Shown here one piece after another: positions 11,801-25,022 of a DNA stretch of 64,000 nucleotides (its first letter is position 1; each line of letters opens with the position of its first letter). The stretch comes from Paramacrobiotus metropolitanus (lineage: Eukaryota > Tardigrada > Eutardigrada > Parachela > Macrobiotidae), in contig NW_026570292.1 in NCBI RefSeq assembly GCF_019649055.1, forward strand, positions 434,001 through 498,000, given 5' to 3'. The notes beneath the pieces were generated by a model, which made no database searches, was not told the DNA's origin, and saw only the letters and a list, made by a program, of their open reading frames with translations. The translations under genes were made by a program, and so were the position numbers.

Positions 11801-14214
11801 CATCGAAGCTTTAATCTGCCACAATATTTTGGCAGATTTCTGGACGCAGTCACCCTTTCTCTTTCAAATCCAACCTGCTTATCAACGCACCTATGCGTTA
11901 CCACGGGATGCACGTGTGGGCAAAGGTCGTGCAAATCAGCAAGCGTGCCGTTCAGTTGCAGTCCAGCAACGGAATTATTAACATTCGACCGGAATTCCGC
12001 CAGCTTATGACAGAGGCATGAAATAGCTATCCTGCTTTTATTTCGTTGACAGAATGCAGGTGCATATTTGCATATTTCTAGATTCGGGCGTTATCGAGGC
12101 GATGTGCCAACATCAACCCGCTCATCGGTATCGGACTCGGGCCGATCCGCTTAACCTACCTAACTGCGCTCTGCCAACGAGGAAATCTTGGTAACCTCAT
12201 CGAAGAAGTGTCGCTCGACTGGGGACTGAAGTGTTCGCTCATTGCCGACCTCGTTGAAGTACGTTGAAAAGTCATACCTGTTTTGTCTGTACGATAACTC
12301 AAAAGATTTTGTTTTAGGGTGTAGCTGCCATTCATCGTACAACGATTCGCCGTCATGGTCATTTACGCCCCTCCAAATGTCTCATCGATAGTCGACTGGT
12401 GCTGAAGATTAATGAAGCCGGTTTCTACGATACCCTTCACGAACTACAGGTGGAACTGATCAACCCGAAAAACTTCGAAGCCATTGGTGAAACACTGCAT
12501 AATGCATGGGTTGCGCCTGAATTGAGGATCGAGCTCATCGAAAGCGCCACGTTCGCCCATATCGCCATGCAAGCCGAGCCACCGGCTGACGTGTACGCTG
12601 TTGGAGGATTGATTAACTATTTACTGCAAGATCACACCAGCAGTAAAGGTATTTTGGTATAAAAGAGTTCATGTGGCGATAGCATCAAATTCTTTTTTAC
12701 AATGTCGAAAATTTTGACTGCTGATATAACAGCGCCCTGCAATCGCGGCGCCAGTATTTGTAATTTCGTATCATTTAATTTATCATTACGTATATGTATA
12801 CTCGTGCCAATGCGAAATGTTTTTCGTCATAGATGAGAAGGTGGTGGACTTTGCTTTCGCTAGTAACCACGGGATTCCGCCCAACGCAGTACCTTTGTTA
12901 TCCACCCTCTTGTATGAATGCCGCAACGTTAATCCGGCCGATAGGCCAAACATCTGGCAGGTGAAAATGGAGATACACAAAGTGGCCGACAATGCGGGAA
13001 AACTTTTTGATCAACTGGTCAAACGATTGGAAGATTACGCTGTGCAGCTGGAGAATGCCGTGTCCCTCCGCACCTATACGCTCAAACAGGAAATGGAGAA
13101 ATGTGATTCGCTGTTAGGCGAGATGCTTCCGAGGTATTACGCTGCGCCGGAATTAATTTACTGCACCGACGCATCTTTTATACGTAGCAATAGTTTCATT
13201 ATTATGATAATTCTCTACAGTAGGTGTTGTGTTTTTTTTTCGCATCTTTATTAATAATCGCATAAGTTCTGGTAATAAAGAAAGAAATACGCTATCTTAT
13301 TGTATTTGTAGTCCGTATTTTACGGACGCCTTGATAAATATTTCTTTCTTGTAAAAGTGGCTGTGTATAAACAAATTTCATGTTTAGGTACGTCTTGGTA
13401 CAGCTCAGAATAGGTCATCTGGTGCAACCGCAGATCTTCCACTCCGTAACTATCCTTATGACTGGTGTTGCCGGCTTCGAAGAATTTGTCATAAAATCCC
13501 AAAACAGCCCTCTGGAATTAGTGGTTTTCTTGAATAACATGTTCACGGTCTTCGATTGCATCATTGCCAAATATGACTGCTACAAAGTGGAGACCATATT
13601 AGAGACTTGTTTGGTATCCCGCAAAATTTCTCATATTTGTTTAACTTTCAAAATGAGCGTCGTAACTGTGAAATTACTTTTGTGCAGGTGGTCAGCGGTT
13701 TGCCGGTGGAAAATCATGGCGATCACGTTAACGTGATAGCTAGTTTGGTGCTGGAAATGCGAACAGAGTTCAAACAAGGATTTCCGGATGGGCTTCACTT
13801 GAAAGCAGGAGTTCACAGTGGTTAGCCGGACAAATTTTAATATTTTTTTAATAGAACGTTTCAGCATTCATACCCAAGACTTTTGAAAAAATATTATTAT
13901 AGTATATTGAAGTGCGCTGACGATAATTATTTACTGTCTGTATCGTTTTTAGGCCCGTGTGCAGCCGGTGTTGTTGGAACCGCCCGACCACGCTACTGCG
14001 TGTAAGTAACGGGTAAATTACAAAACACATGCTTAGTCTGATTGATAATGTGTGGTTTAATTAAACTCCAAGATTCGGCGATTCCGTAAATGTCACTTCA
14101 AGATTGGCCTGTACCAGCAAAGCCAACAAAATCCATATTAGTAACGCCACAGAAGAGCTGCTGGGATTCGACCCCAGCTTCAAGGTCAGTCGGCGTGGGA
14201 TGACTTACCTGAAG
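8900..14214 (+). CDS. Receptor guanylate cyclase-like protein A (degenerate cyclase site)
   Basis: Membrane receptor of the natriuretic-peptide-receptor type: extracellular ligand-binding region, one membrane helix, kinase-homology domain, coiled-coil linker, cyclase domain. The first exon (8900-9227) starts with a signal peptide (hydrophobic core LLFLILL). Further ligand-domain exons include 9325-9363 and 9536-9840. The membrane helix is near 11469-11549 (IISGIVLVVLVLS). The kinase-like region spans about 11.6-12.65 kb, the linker about 12.83-13.13 kb and the cyclase exons 13.38-14.21 kb. The usual FSDI metal motif reads MTGV and the second metal-Asp motif reads ETILETC, so both metal-binding Asp positions are changed, while FGDSVNVTSR is kept. 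Catalysis is doubtful; a regulatory or dimer-partner role is possible. The last coding exon is uncertain; a candidate is 14365-14403. Confidence 0.8.
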
Positions 14215-14403
14215 GTAACCAAAACTTTATATATTACAACGGAAGCCTGACGGTGAGCTCCCGTTTACTGTGGGTTGGCTACACGCCGCGCCACGCCGCT
14301 AAACAGACCGATGTTGGTGGTCTAATTGTTTGCAATTAGGAACCAACAATTAGCTTATGAACAGGAAATGGTCTTACTGTTTTCCTGGAAGAATGCTGCG
14401 TAA

Positions 14404-15769
14404 TTAGGTGGAAGAACGAGAGGTTATTTCGACCGAACGAACGACAGAATGTCCATGGACAAGTTTTATTCAAATTTAGGAAGTTACTCAATTACCGACT
14501 GATCAGCGTCCAATTTCCCATTTCACATCACACCGTTAAACACCGTAAACACACTAGCCAGCTGTGACTCATCATTCCGTACAGACTGACCAATCAAATA
14601 AAGTTTTAATTATTTGAACTTAACTACAGTCGCTATAATATCTGCTGAAAATATACACGACAACATTGCGCTTAATATGTAGGGTATCGGATCGATGATG
14701 ACCTTTTGGCTCGACGGCTGAATAAAGTCGTGTGTGCAGCAGAATTGTTGGATATTCTTGGATCAAATCAAGAAGGCAGCTTGCATGCATTAATTTTACA
14801 AACCTCGTCACAGAAATTGCTGATTAAAACTGAATTATCAATTATTTTTCGGAAAAGGCCACACGTAACATGTACGAAATGGCCCATCTAGATCTACCGA
14901 TGATCTAGATCTGCGTAGTTTGTTGCAAAATATTAAAATGCAATTCGAATAATAGTTTGTTTGCATATTCACAGAAAGTAGAGCTCTAGCACCGAATAGA
15001 GCTGAAAAAGAATTTCTCGTCCCAAGGGTAATGACCACTGACAGCAATGCACGCTGCACGTGTTGCAAGCGTGCGTTCCGCAATCCGTGTTAAAATCCAA
15101 TTCTCCGGTACCGAACAGTTACTTTTGCCAGCTGTTTGATGTTTCTTGGTGTTACAGATACTGAGCTATGTATCGCCAGGGTTTACTGTAATAAATTATT
15201 AGCCGGCAAACCAGACGTAATTAGAGATATACGAGTAATACAACTAATACGAGTATCTTTCGAATGACCTCAGTGCTTTTTCTTAATCAGCTTACCTGTC
15301 TAGAATGAGCACAAGCATGCCATGTATGGGCCAGATTAATTAAACAGCAAGGAAACCACGGACGGCACTGCAGTTACTATTTGATGGGATAGGTTGCGTC
15401 AGCCACTGTCTCCGTATACTGCTCCGATTAGGTGTTAACATTTCAAGTTTCTGTAAGTTTCCAGTAAGCGTGGATGTGGCAAGCGGTAGCGCTCGATATC
15501 CACACCCAACTCACAGTAATTACTCAACTGGATTTTGACGAATCATGAAGAAGGATTTGATTTTAAGTATATCACAAAAATTTTAATTACGATATTGCTA
15601 CGCCCAGCATCGTGCACGCTCTTCCGTTGCCTTTATCCGCAAAGTTTGCGATGTGCAGCAGAGCATCTGTTCAGTTAACGTTTCCTGAAGTACAAGCTGA
15701 TCGTTTGAAGTTTCTTACTCCTTCTGAAAACATTTTAATCCACCTAACTTTCCACTATTAAATTTCGGA
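14404..15769. other. Spacer between cyclases A and B
   Basis: No supported gene, repeat or RNA. AT-rich DNA that presumably carries the cyclase B promoter. Short open frames here (for example 14706-14891) have no recognisable features. Confidence 0.5.
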
Positions 15770-18700
15770 ATGGTTATTAACAGGTTATCTTGTGCCATAC
15801 CGCTGTTTTTTCTCTTTAATTTTGTTACATTATTCGACGACGGTGTAAGTGCGTTGAATGTGACTGTTGTGGTTTATGGAATGTGGATGCCGCCGCTGCT
15901 ACAGTCTCTCATCTATACAGCTGCCGGCTTTGACCTGGGCTGGCGCGATACGGTGAAAATGTTGGGAGAAAGTAATGTGTCCCTTACAATTGATTACACC
16001 GCATCAAAGGACATTATGCAGTGTCCCGATATCTCCGCTAATTACTATCGTGTCGCGGAGCAGTATTATCATGCGCAGGAGGATCCTAGTCGTGCGCTCG
16101 GAATATTTTATCCAGGTCAGATTTGTCTAATCAGCAGATGACCTGGTCACGCGTTATTACTGAAAGGCTTGATTTGTGCTGTAGTCATGCAAGAAATTGT
16201 CCTGCTTAGATTTATAGCTTGATACGGTTGCACAGATACATTAATAAACGGGGCTGCATTAACATTAAAATAATGATAATAATGACTTCTGCTTGGATTT
16301 GTAGCTTAATACAGTATCTCTGTGTGACTTACACAGACACATTAACGAACATCTTGTATTACCATTCAAAAAATGATCGTTTAATTACAGGATGCGATGC
16401 AGATACGACGCTGGCTGATTTTGGGAGAGGTGCACAAATTCAAGTTTATACTTATAATAATGATTTTTTGATCGTTGATAACTGACGTCATGTTCTTACT
16501 TCAAACAGAATGGAACGTTTTCACGCTTTCCAGGTAACGAAAGTTGTTTAGCACTTCGGTAGACGCAAATCTCGACCATCGGGATTTTTGCAGCAACGCA
16601 TTGGTGCTAATTTAATTCTATAAAACTGAGGAATATCAAAATTAATTATAAAACAACTATACAGAGTGTATTGTAAGCGCAAAATTGGTTTGTGCGATTT
16701 TTAGTTCGTGCAACATTAGAGGGGTTTTTAAGCCCACCTGATTACCTACATGAGTAGGTGTTGTGTACTTGTACCGCATAAGCCAAATCATGTTTGTTAT
16801 GGAAATACCCGCAACTTTGCGTACAGTCGGCGTGCTAATTGGTCGCTGTTTCAGTGGAACCACGTTTTCCAATTTACGAAACCGCTCCATTTATCCTACA
16901 ACAATCGCCATGGGGCCGATGCAATATGAGCTGTATGGCCTGGTCGCTGGCCGTTTCCTGCAGGCTCACAACTGGACGAGCGCGGCGCTGATTTTCGATA
17001 TTTCCGGCTTGACGGTGTATAATCTCCGTGTAGCAGAGGCGATCATTCAATACTTCCGCCGGTATTACGAATACATGGAGATGCACGCATTCCCAGTTAA
17101 TATTAGCGCTGTGACGGATTTTCCCAGGATTATCAGAGAGCTATCTACGTTCACGAGAGGTAAGTAGCTAACCACATTAGGTTTCATAATTATTTTGATG
17201 CAGCTTCGAGTGGTTGTTGATAAGGAACTCGGTTAGCATTAATATACTGCGAATGTCAGCTAATTATATTTTGCAGTTATATTCCTATCGATGCCGCCGG
17301 AATCAGCGTCATTATTTTTGGTTAGTATCATATGTACACCACACTGATCACGAGCTTGCATTAATGGAAAAAATACGTTTCACAGAACGAATTTGCGACT
17401 TCCGGAGAGTCAGCTGAAGAATACGTAGGTGTCACGCAATCACATCAAACCTCCATGTGAGACACTGAGAACTATAATTAAACATCAAATTGAACTATAA
17501 GGTGCGGGTGTACATTGATATACCAGGAAGTTCGACCAGTCCATTGGGAAGATCGTATATAAACGATACGGTAGGTCAGTGGCTTTAAACAAAAGCGCAA
17601 AACAAACCTTTTTGAATTACCATGGCAAACTAAGAGCTTTTTTTCATAATGTGCCGTTTTGACTGGTAGAAATCAGTCTTCTTGCAACCTCCCGTCTTGT
17701 TCTTGACCATATGCTACGATCACGAAGAGCGTGATGTCGCCGAACTGAAAAAAGAAATGCAAGATTTGGCAAGGCGAAAGTATAATGCAACCTTTCGTCC
17801 TGGAACCGGGGTACGTACTGTACAAAATATTTAATATCAACCCCGCGTTAAGCTGCTTCTTCTATTTCAGCCAAGTGAATTAGTTATGACCGCCTATACG
17901 TCAATCCTTCTGTACGGCAAAGTACGGCACAAGCGGTTTTTGTAGAAGGCATGAACTTTTGTATATTAAAAGCGAGTTTGCATTTCCTAGGCAATTCAGG
18001 AAACTCTGTTAGGTGGACAAGATCCGCGAAACGGGACAGCAGTTGCTCAAGTAATGCAGAACCGCACTTTTGCGTTTCCATCGGTTGGCAGGGTCTACAT
18101 TGACGAGCAAGGAGAACGGCAGAATATCCTGTGCTTCTTCTCGTTCCAAAACGATTCCCGCACATTTGAGGTTGCAACCCAATAAGTCTAATCAAGGGAA
18201 ACAACCAATGATTTTGTTATGTTTTCCGTCTAGAAAGTGTGGTACTTTGACGGTGCAAGAAAGAAACTGCGGAAAACAAATTTTTCCATTAACTGGGGCA
18301 CACCCACAAATGCCGCGCCACCGAATAAGCCGGTTTGTGGATACCATAAAGAACTGCCGCCATGTCGCAGAGGTGAGTCACTTATTTTTACTAATTGGAA
18401 GACCAACAACTACATTGTTCGTACTCGTGAAATTTTGTAGGGTGGTCAACAGCAGCAGCGGTCGGACTTGCTATCGGGATCATCATAGCCGTACTGGGAA
18501 TTTCGGTCTGCGTATTTCGGTGCGTTTCACTAGCGAATATCAATCGAAATAAATAATCGCACTATCGGTCGGCAGAAAGAAATTAATGCACGCGGGCCAC
18601 AACATTTTAATAGGCACGTGCAAAAGACACCTACCGATGACGAATGGTGGATACTGAAAACGGACTGCATTAACAATGCAAAAATTGCAGCAAGTACGAA

Positions 18701-20794
18701 GTGTCCGGTGTCCGAGACTGGAAACTTATTATTGTATAAAGGAGCACCGGTATGGAGTCGAACCGTATTGGTTTTATCGAAGGCGAAATTGCCACATGTT
18801 TCTACTGGTGATATCCACATAACAACTGCGTTCAGAAAAACCATGGCTGAGGTACAAAATTAAAATATTTCATTTTTTCAACAATCTACAGCAAATACGG
18901 ATTGATTTACTTATCGGAATTCAAATGACAACAGGTTCGGCTTTTAATGGAACGCTGCCGAAATATTAACCCTCTTATCGGTTTGGATTTGGACATGTAC
19001 CGCATAACGTACATGTACGCTTTCTGTCCGCGTGGAAGTCTGATTGACGTCGCTCAGGAAATGCACCTAGAGTGGGCCTTGAAAAGTTCCCTCATCTCGG
19101 ATCTTGTCGAGGTACAAGGCGGCCATGTTTATCGCGTAAGGTTATGGAAACCTGAAAACCGGTGCAATTTTAGGCTGTTACAGCCATCCATCGATCACCG
19201 CTTCGTAGTCACGGTTATTTGCGACCTTCGAAATGTCTCATCGATCGATACTTTGTACTAAAGATCGGAGATACCGGATTGTACAGAAGCTTAGTGGATT
19301 TGAAACTGGATACACTTGACGATGATAAAAAAGATATCGTGACCTTTGTTGCACCGGAACTGCGAGGCAAAAACCACGAAACCCTTACGCAACGCCACCC
19401 ATCGGTTGATGTGTTTAGCGTAGGGGAGTTAATCAGCTACATTCTCCATGACCACGACAAAGGTCTGCAGCACGGTTTCTAAAGCTTGCATATAAAAACA
19501 TAACAACAAAATTTTGTAGAAGAACTGTCCACGTTTGCCGATGATGACCATGACTATTTGGATACTTCAATTAAAACACGGATAGTGTTGGATAATATCG
19601 TCCAGCAGTGTCAGAGTGACAATTCTTCACTTCGACCGTCAATTTACGAAATTAGGAAAGAGTTGTCTAAAGTTATAAGCCAATCGGGACGTCTCGTTGA
19701 TCAAATGGTGGCGCGGCTCGAAGACTACGCGACTCATTTGGAGAATGCCGTTACACTGCGCACGCAAACTCTAAAAATGGAAATCGATCGATGCGATGCA
19801 CTCTTAGGCGAAATGCTACCACGGTATCACAATAATTGCTTGTAATGAAGATTAGCTTCCACAATTTCTACAAATATATTATTTTTTTTAGGTATATCAT
19901 TGTACAGTTGCGGATCGGGCACACCGTGCACGCCCAAGAATTTCCCTCTGTGACACTGTTGTTTGCCAGTGTGTCAGGATTTGACGATTTCGTTATTCAT
20001 TGCCAAGATAAGCCCCTTGAGATTGTTGACCTTTTAGGGTTTACTTTTTCCACTTTCGATCGCATTATGGCTAAATACGATTGTTATAAAGTGGAAACGA
20101 TCACAGACAACTGTTTGGTAAGGACGTGGATCATTCAGATCTGCCTTTAAAGAACTGATGTTCTATCGTTCGTTAAATATCGGTAGGTTGTCAGCGGCCT
20201 GCCCATGCCAAACGGCGACGAACATGTGCACATTATTGGAAAGCTGGCTCTTGGTTTGCGTAGTGCCTTTATCTCACAGATATCCGCAAAACAGTTAAAT
20301 ATTCAATGCGGAATCCATACCGGTACGCACAATATCTATTATAGATTAGCTGTTTACTTTGATGCTAATTTTAAGCAAACTACAAAAACCTTTTTTGGAG
20401 TTAAAATTTAAACTACGAGAGATTTAATTATCCCTTGGCTTTAGGATCCTGCGCTGCCGGCATTGTTGGAACAGCGCGACCTCGATACTGCGTGTAAGAA
20501 AAGACTTTTGCAGTAGAACAGTCAAAGAATTCGACAGAATTTTATTGCGCAGCTTTGGAGATTCCGTTAACTGGGCATCCCGATTGGTTACTTCAAGCCA
20601 ACCGGGACGAATTCATGTTAGCACAGCAACTGTGAGTCTCTTGGGAAGGAGCAATATATTTCGCGTTTATGAGCGGGGTGTGACAAAACTGAAGGTACTC
20701 CGGAGACGGATCTGGATGCGTATGATGACAGTTCATGGTGGTTGTTTTGGTGCAGGGCTTGGGAGAGGTCACCACATTCTGGTTGGAGGGATGA
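15770..20794 (+). CDS. Receptor guanylate cyclase-like protein B (degenerate cyclase site)
   Basis: Same architecture as copy A, about 5 kb and many exons. Exon 1 (15770-16115) encodes a signal peptide and the conserved YGMWMPPLLQSL start of the ligand domain. A later ligand exon ends at 17158. The membrane helix lies at about 18441-18520 (GLAIGIIIAVLGISVCVF). The kinase-like region runs from about 18.6 to 19.47 kb and the coiled-coil linker is at about 19.55-19.83 kb. The cyclase exons start at 19892, and the final exon 20756-20794 ends TFWLEG. The first metal-Asp motif reads FASV instead of FSDI, while the second Asp is kept (ETITDNC) and FGDSVNWASR is intact. This suggests a weak or inactive cyclase. 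It is probably a tandem duplicate of copy A. Confidence 0.82.
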
Positions 20795-21882
20795 TGTCAT
20801 ACTCCGCTTGTAAATCATGTTGCATGGGAAGTGAAATCATTTCGAATAAATAGGTAATCGTGGAACGTAAAAATTAGCATTAATTTGATTCGCATTGTGA
20901 TATGGACATGCACAGAACTCTCGGCTGTGTTACGCAAACGTTAACAGTCTACAAAGTTTCTTTACACTTGAGCGCTGAATACTTCAACTATGAAGTTACA
21001 AAACTGGAGCCGTACGATCTTGTTGTGAGCCTTCGTTCGCGCTGTGTTTTGAACCGCAAGCACGAGCACACAACGGACAAACCAAAACAGTTATACGTCA
21101 GGCAAAAACAAAAAAAGTTATACGTACAGTACTGTAATTAGTGTCATTTATTCATGTCCAACATTATATATTGAAAACCTTAAGAAAATATCACTTATTA
21201 CTCAGCCGTTTATTCAGCCATTTACTCAGCCATTACTCATTTATTAACTAATGTCACGTACAAGCAAACAATCGTACAACATCGACCAACTGCACAGTGT
21301 AACGAACCAAAAACAGCTGGCAATTTCAAACATAAGCTGCCAGAATTAACAACTATACCATCATATCTCTTTTTTTTACTCTAGGACTTCAAGTAAATGC
21401 GTGCTAAATCTTAAAACGGAAGTATTAAAACTCTCGATAGACGCTACGGAAAACAGTATGTCCACCACAGCTACTCGAGGCGTCCTTCTTTCCCCGTCCA
21501 TCGTTAACGAGAATTCAGGCTCAGCTGGCCAGTTAGACACTGACCTATTTCATGAAACCTAATTAATAATCAGATAACCAGCTGCACACATCTCTCTCGC
21601 CCAAGTACAGTTCTCTCGTACTTCTTGTGGAGTGTGGGCTTTTGAATATTACCGATATCTTAGAAGGGCGGACGCCTGCGACAGGAGAACACTGCTGATT
21701 CTATAAATGAAATTTAAATATGAATTTCTGAATTTACTGAAGATACTGAAGAAATAAAAATCTGCCGATGACGGGACTCGAACCCGTGCCAGCTGCGTCT
21801 GTAGCCGTCCGTCTTACCACTGATCTACACCGGCTGCATTATCAAATCTTCTTAAGATTTTAGCGCACTGTGCGACTGCCTA
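20795..21882. other. Convergent spacer between cyclase B and Kelch B
   Basis: Contains a tRNA-like sequence (21763-21834). About 21475-21590 is shared with the 3' flank of Kelch C (55855-55950), including the block CCAGTTAGACACTG, so it is probably a conserved 3' UTR of the Kelch family read on the - strand. Around 21190-21245 there is a short imperfect repeat of TTACTCAGCC. No other gene is seen. Confidence 0.5.
21763..21834 (-). tRNA. tRNA-like sequence (pseudo-tRNA or SINE head)
   Basis: On the - strand this 72-nt stretch has a 7-bp acceptor stem (GCCGGTG with CATCGGC), discriminator A, a perfect T arm (ACGGG-TTCGAGT-CCCGT, matching the B-box GGTTCGAGTCC) and a recognisable but imperfect A-box (TAGATCAGTGG). 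It is followed by a T-run (TTTTT), as at RNA polymerase III terminators. The D stem is poor. The anticodon arm pairs only as CGGCT/AGCTG around an 8-nt loop without a proper U33, so no anticodon can be assigned. More likely a pseudo-tRNA or tRNA-derived SINE head than a working tRNA. Confidence 0.5.
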
Positions 21883-24800
21883 TCAGATATACATATTACC
21901 GTTTGGGCATTTGTAGTATTTATTATAGTATGAACTTTTCAATTTACCCTTTTTTAAAGTCATCACCGCACAACCGAAACCCACTATAGCCTTTGGCAAT
22001 CGGCAGGGAAGAAGACTCCAGGTATTCGTTTCTTCGTCGTATACCTCGATATCGCGATCAGTAGGTCCCGAACATCCACCCAGAACGTAGACCTTGCCAT
22101 CCACACACCCACATCCTGCTGCCCAACGCGCTTTAATCATGTCGCCTGCATCCACATACTGATTACCACGTATTCGTACCAAAAGAGAAAAAATCTGAAG
22201 TTCGAAAATATGTAAGCATGCATGTTGTTCCACCACAACAGCAACAACACCAGTGATCCAGTTAACTATAAACTCACTCTTTTTCGACCAACAATTACTG
22301 GATGGATCATACGCCTCTACGTAATGCAAATCACCATCGGAACCTCGGCCACCTATAACGATGCATGGAGTTCGGAGTTAGTGCTGCCTATATGTAAAGT
22401 TGTATAAATATATTATTTAGTGAGATAGTGAGATTCGCCCGTAGTGAGATCGGGATGGGGAGATCGGGATGGGGAGTGAGCAAAATAGCTGCGCCCGTTC
22501 ATTTCACAGCCTGCACCCGTTGCGCCCCCCCCCCTCTTCGGACTTCACCACGACCCTGAACCCGTTCGACAACAAGTCAAAGTCTACTGGGTGTCTAATT
22601 CCAAAACTTACAAACATTCCACACAAATTCAACACGGCACCGCGCATGCGACACGGGCGCACTGGTAGTGGCGACCGCTGAGCCTTTAAAAAACCCCATG
22701 GATTTGGCTCCCGCGCGCCTGTTTCGGGCGCAGAATAAATTCAGACGTTAGCCGAGGAGGGAAGTGCGTGCGTCCGTGCGCACACCCCGTCACTACGGCC
22801 CTAAATATATACGGAAGAAACGTATCTTTCATACCAATAACGTAAATCACGTTATTCGGACCAACACAGGCGCTACAGAAGCGTCGTGCAGTTGGCATAT
22901 CAGCGAGTTTACTCCAAGCATCCGCGCCCGGATCGTAACAAAAGGTTGAGTTAACAGGCTCTGCTCCCATCTGGACGACTCCTCCAAACACGTACAGCCG
23001 GTCCTTGGTAGCCACCATGGCAAAAGCAGCTAATGGATGCGGTAGAGCAACCACAGATCGCCAAACATCTTTCTCTGGATCATAACATTCCACGGCATCC
23101 AAAACCGTCGCTGCGCCGCTACAGCCACCCACAGCGTAAATGCGACCGTTAAGAGCGGCTACACCAACATAAATACGACCAAGGTGCATGCGGGCCAGAT
23201 CCGTACATTCGTTCCGAAACAAGTCCAATTGGCGAACTCGATGCGTACCATGTGAACCATTTTCTACTACTCCGCCACAAACGATAATTTCGTTGTTCTC
23301 CGTCATCGCCATGCCACAGCCGACAACTGCCTGTGGAAATTTTGGAGCATCGAAATTCCATACAGCCGACAACGACGGGCTGAAAACGTGCACTGTATCC
23401 ATTCTGCCGTCGTCTTCATTCCAGCCACCAACACACACAACCACTTTCGGCAAACCTTGCAAATTAAAAAGAAAGATCTACCAGCCCGAAGAGCAAAGTA
23501 TAACCCGAAGGTTAGCCGGGCTCTACGGAAGAACCCGGAAAGTTTACCTGGACAGAACAAAAAAGTTTTACAGAAAATTTGGGCTTACCGTGTGATTTTC
23601 GAGGCCGACATCGAGATAATATCGCGTCGTTCTTCCGACCGGGCAGTTCTTCGACAGCCGTGGACTGCGAGGGGTAACCTCCAGCGGCAGAGCTAAGAAG
23701 GCCATTGAAAAGAGCCAGAAAATAGCTTTCCAGACGCTTGGGAGAAAGAAATGGCACACGGATGTACTGCAGAACATCCGACAGCTGCGCTTGACGCCCA
23801 GTCTGGTCGTATTCGTACCAACGCTTCACAGCCTCAAACACTTCGTCCTCGCTTTCAGCGCACAAGTCATCAGATGCAGCCAGCTCAACGATCTGAAACA
23901 CGCAGAAGAACTACAAAAGGACCGGGAAAAACTGAAAGAAATTTTGTAGTTACAAAGTTATTTTTGTTTTGCTTATACCCTACTGGATTGGTAATGCAAT
24001 AAATAAATTACAGAAAAAACAAAAGAGCACAGCCGTACGCGGAAACAAAGCGCCAGGGCCGCCAGCAAATAAAAGACTAAAAACAATTGTCAGAAATCAG
24101 ATAATGTCACCAATCGTTATGACACTGTCACACTGGCATTATTGTACTAATTATATTCTTAATGCCCGAAGAAGTCTGTACCGTTTCTGCATCGACAAGC
24201 GAGAATTCACTGCTCTGAGCAATCTGCACGAAATGACGCACGACCAACTTTTTGGCCTTCTCGGCCAATCGCGGATTATTATGCATCTTGGCCAACGAAT
24301 AGACCTGCAGATAACTGGATACATCCATGTGCTTCTCTAAGAAATCCCAGCACAGCGTGACTACTGGAGAGAAGTCCAAAAATATCGCTGCAGCAAGGAG
24401 TGACTGCACGTCGTCGTTGCCGATAACGATTTGCAGAGTGTACACAAAATCCACCAACCTGTAGTCACGCAACGAAAACAAATGTCAGAACTTAACATTC
24501 AAACTTAACTTACTTTTATTCAAATTAATCAAATATCAAATTTCTATCAAAAGTAAAGACTTAAAGGAATGTCACGTGCCAATCCGGGTATTAAATGTGC
24601 GAAAAAAATAAGTCAGTACGAAACGGATCTCCAAAGAGAAGTGCGAAAAAAATAAGTCAGTACGAAACGGATCTCCAAAGAGAAATCCTAAGACCATTAC
24701 TGATTACATTACAGAAACGCTAGTACCCTTACTTCTGCAGCGTGTTACAGAAAATATTGCGCAGCTGGATCACTTTTTCAGAAGACTCCTTCCAGTCCGA

Positions 24801-25022
24801 TGCAAACATGGTGCGAAAGTAGCTGCTTTGGGCGCTGAGCACCAGACGATGACAGGGAATCCCGACGGCTGATTCTTCCGCGCCTTTCAGCACCACGTCG
24901 CACAGCACTCCACTGCTCTTCATCTCCTGCAGTCCGATAACGAGTCGTTCCGTCATGGCGCCCGCCACAGAGGAGCGGACACCGGCCGGCGCCGCGCTGG
25001 CCTGAATTTGTTCAGATGACAT
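21883..25022 (-). CDS. BTB-BACK-Kelch protein, copy B
   Basis: An intact-looking sister of Kelch A. Exons on the - strand: 24733-25022 (BTB, ATG at 25022), 24182-24458, 23589-23892 (BACK), 22835-23455 (Kelch repeats with repeated GG and Y.....W patterns), 22278-22352, and 21883-22145 ending in a TAG stop. All boundaries are GT-AG, and the first two exon lengths (290 and 277 bp) equal those of copies A and C. The BACK exon reads through the position where copy A is shifted. Expected role: substrate adaptor of a cullin-3 ubiquitin ligase, in cytosol or nucleus; the substrate is unknown. It is the downstream member of a Kelch + cyclase pair on the - strand. An unusual GC-rich insert sits in intron 4. 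Confidence 0.87.
22435..22800. other. GC-rich insert in intron 4 of Kelch B
   Basis: Base composition differs sharply from the AT-rich introns around it. It has a C9 run (22527-22535), a tandem AGATCGGGATGGGG (near 22448-22475) and many CpG words (GCGCGCC, GCATGCG). A TGGCGACCGCTGAG word near 22669 resembles a retroelement primer-binding site. No frame or clear termini were found. Possibly a fragment of a retroelement or foreign insertion. Confidence 0.3.
24597..24684. repeat. 44-bp perfect tandem duplication in intron 1 of Kelch B
   Basis: The unit 24597-24640 (starts GTGCGAAAAAAATAAG) is repeated exactly at 24641-24684. A recent slippage-type duplication or an assembly artefact. Confidence 0.9.

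Noticed and set aside
20902-21141. A 79-codon frame after cyclase B
   Set aside because: No recognisable features, no splice or promoter support, no counterpart next to the other cyclases.
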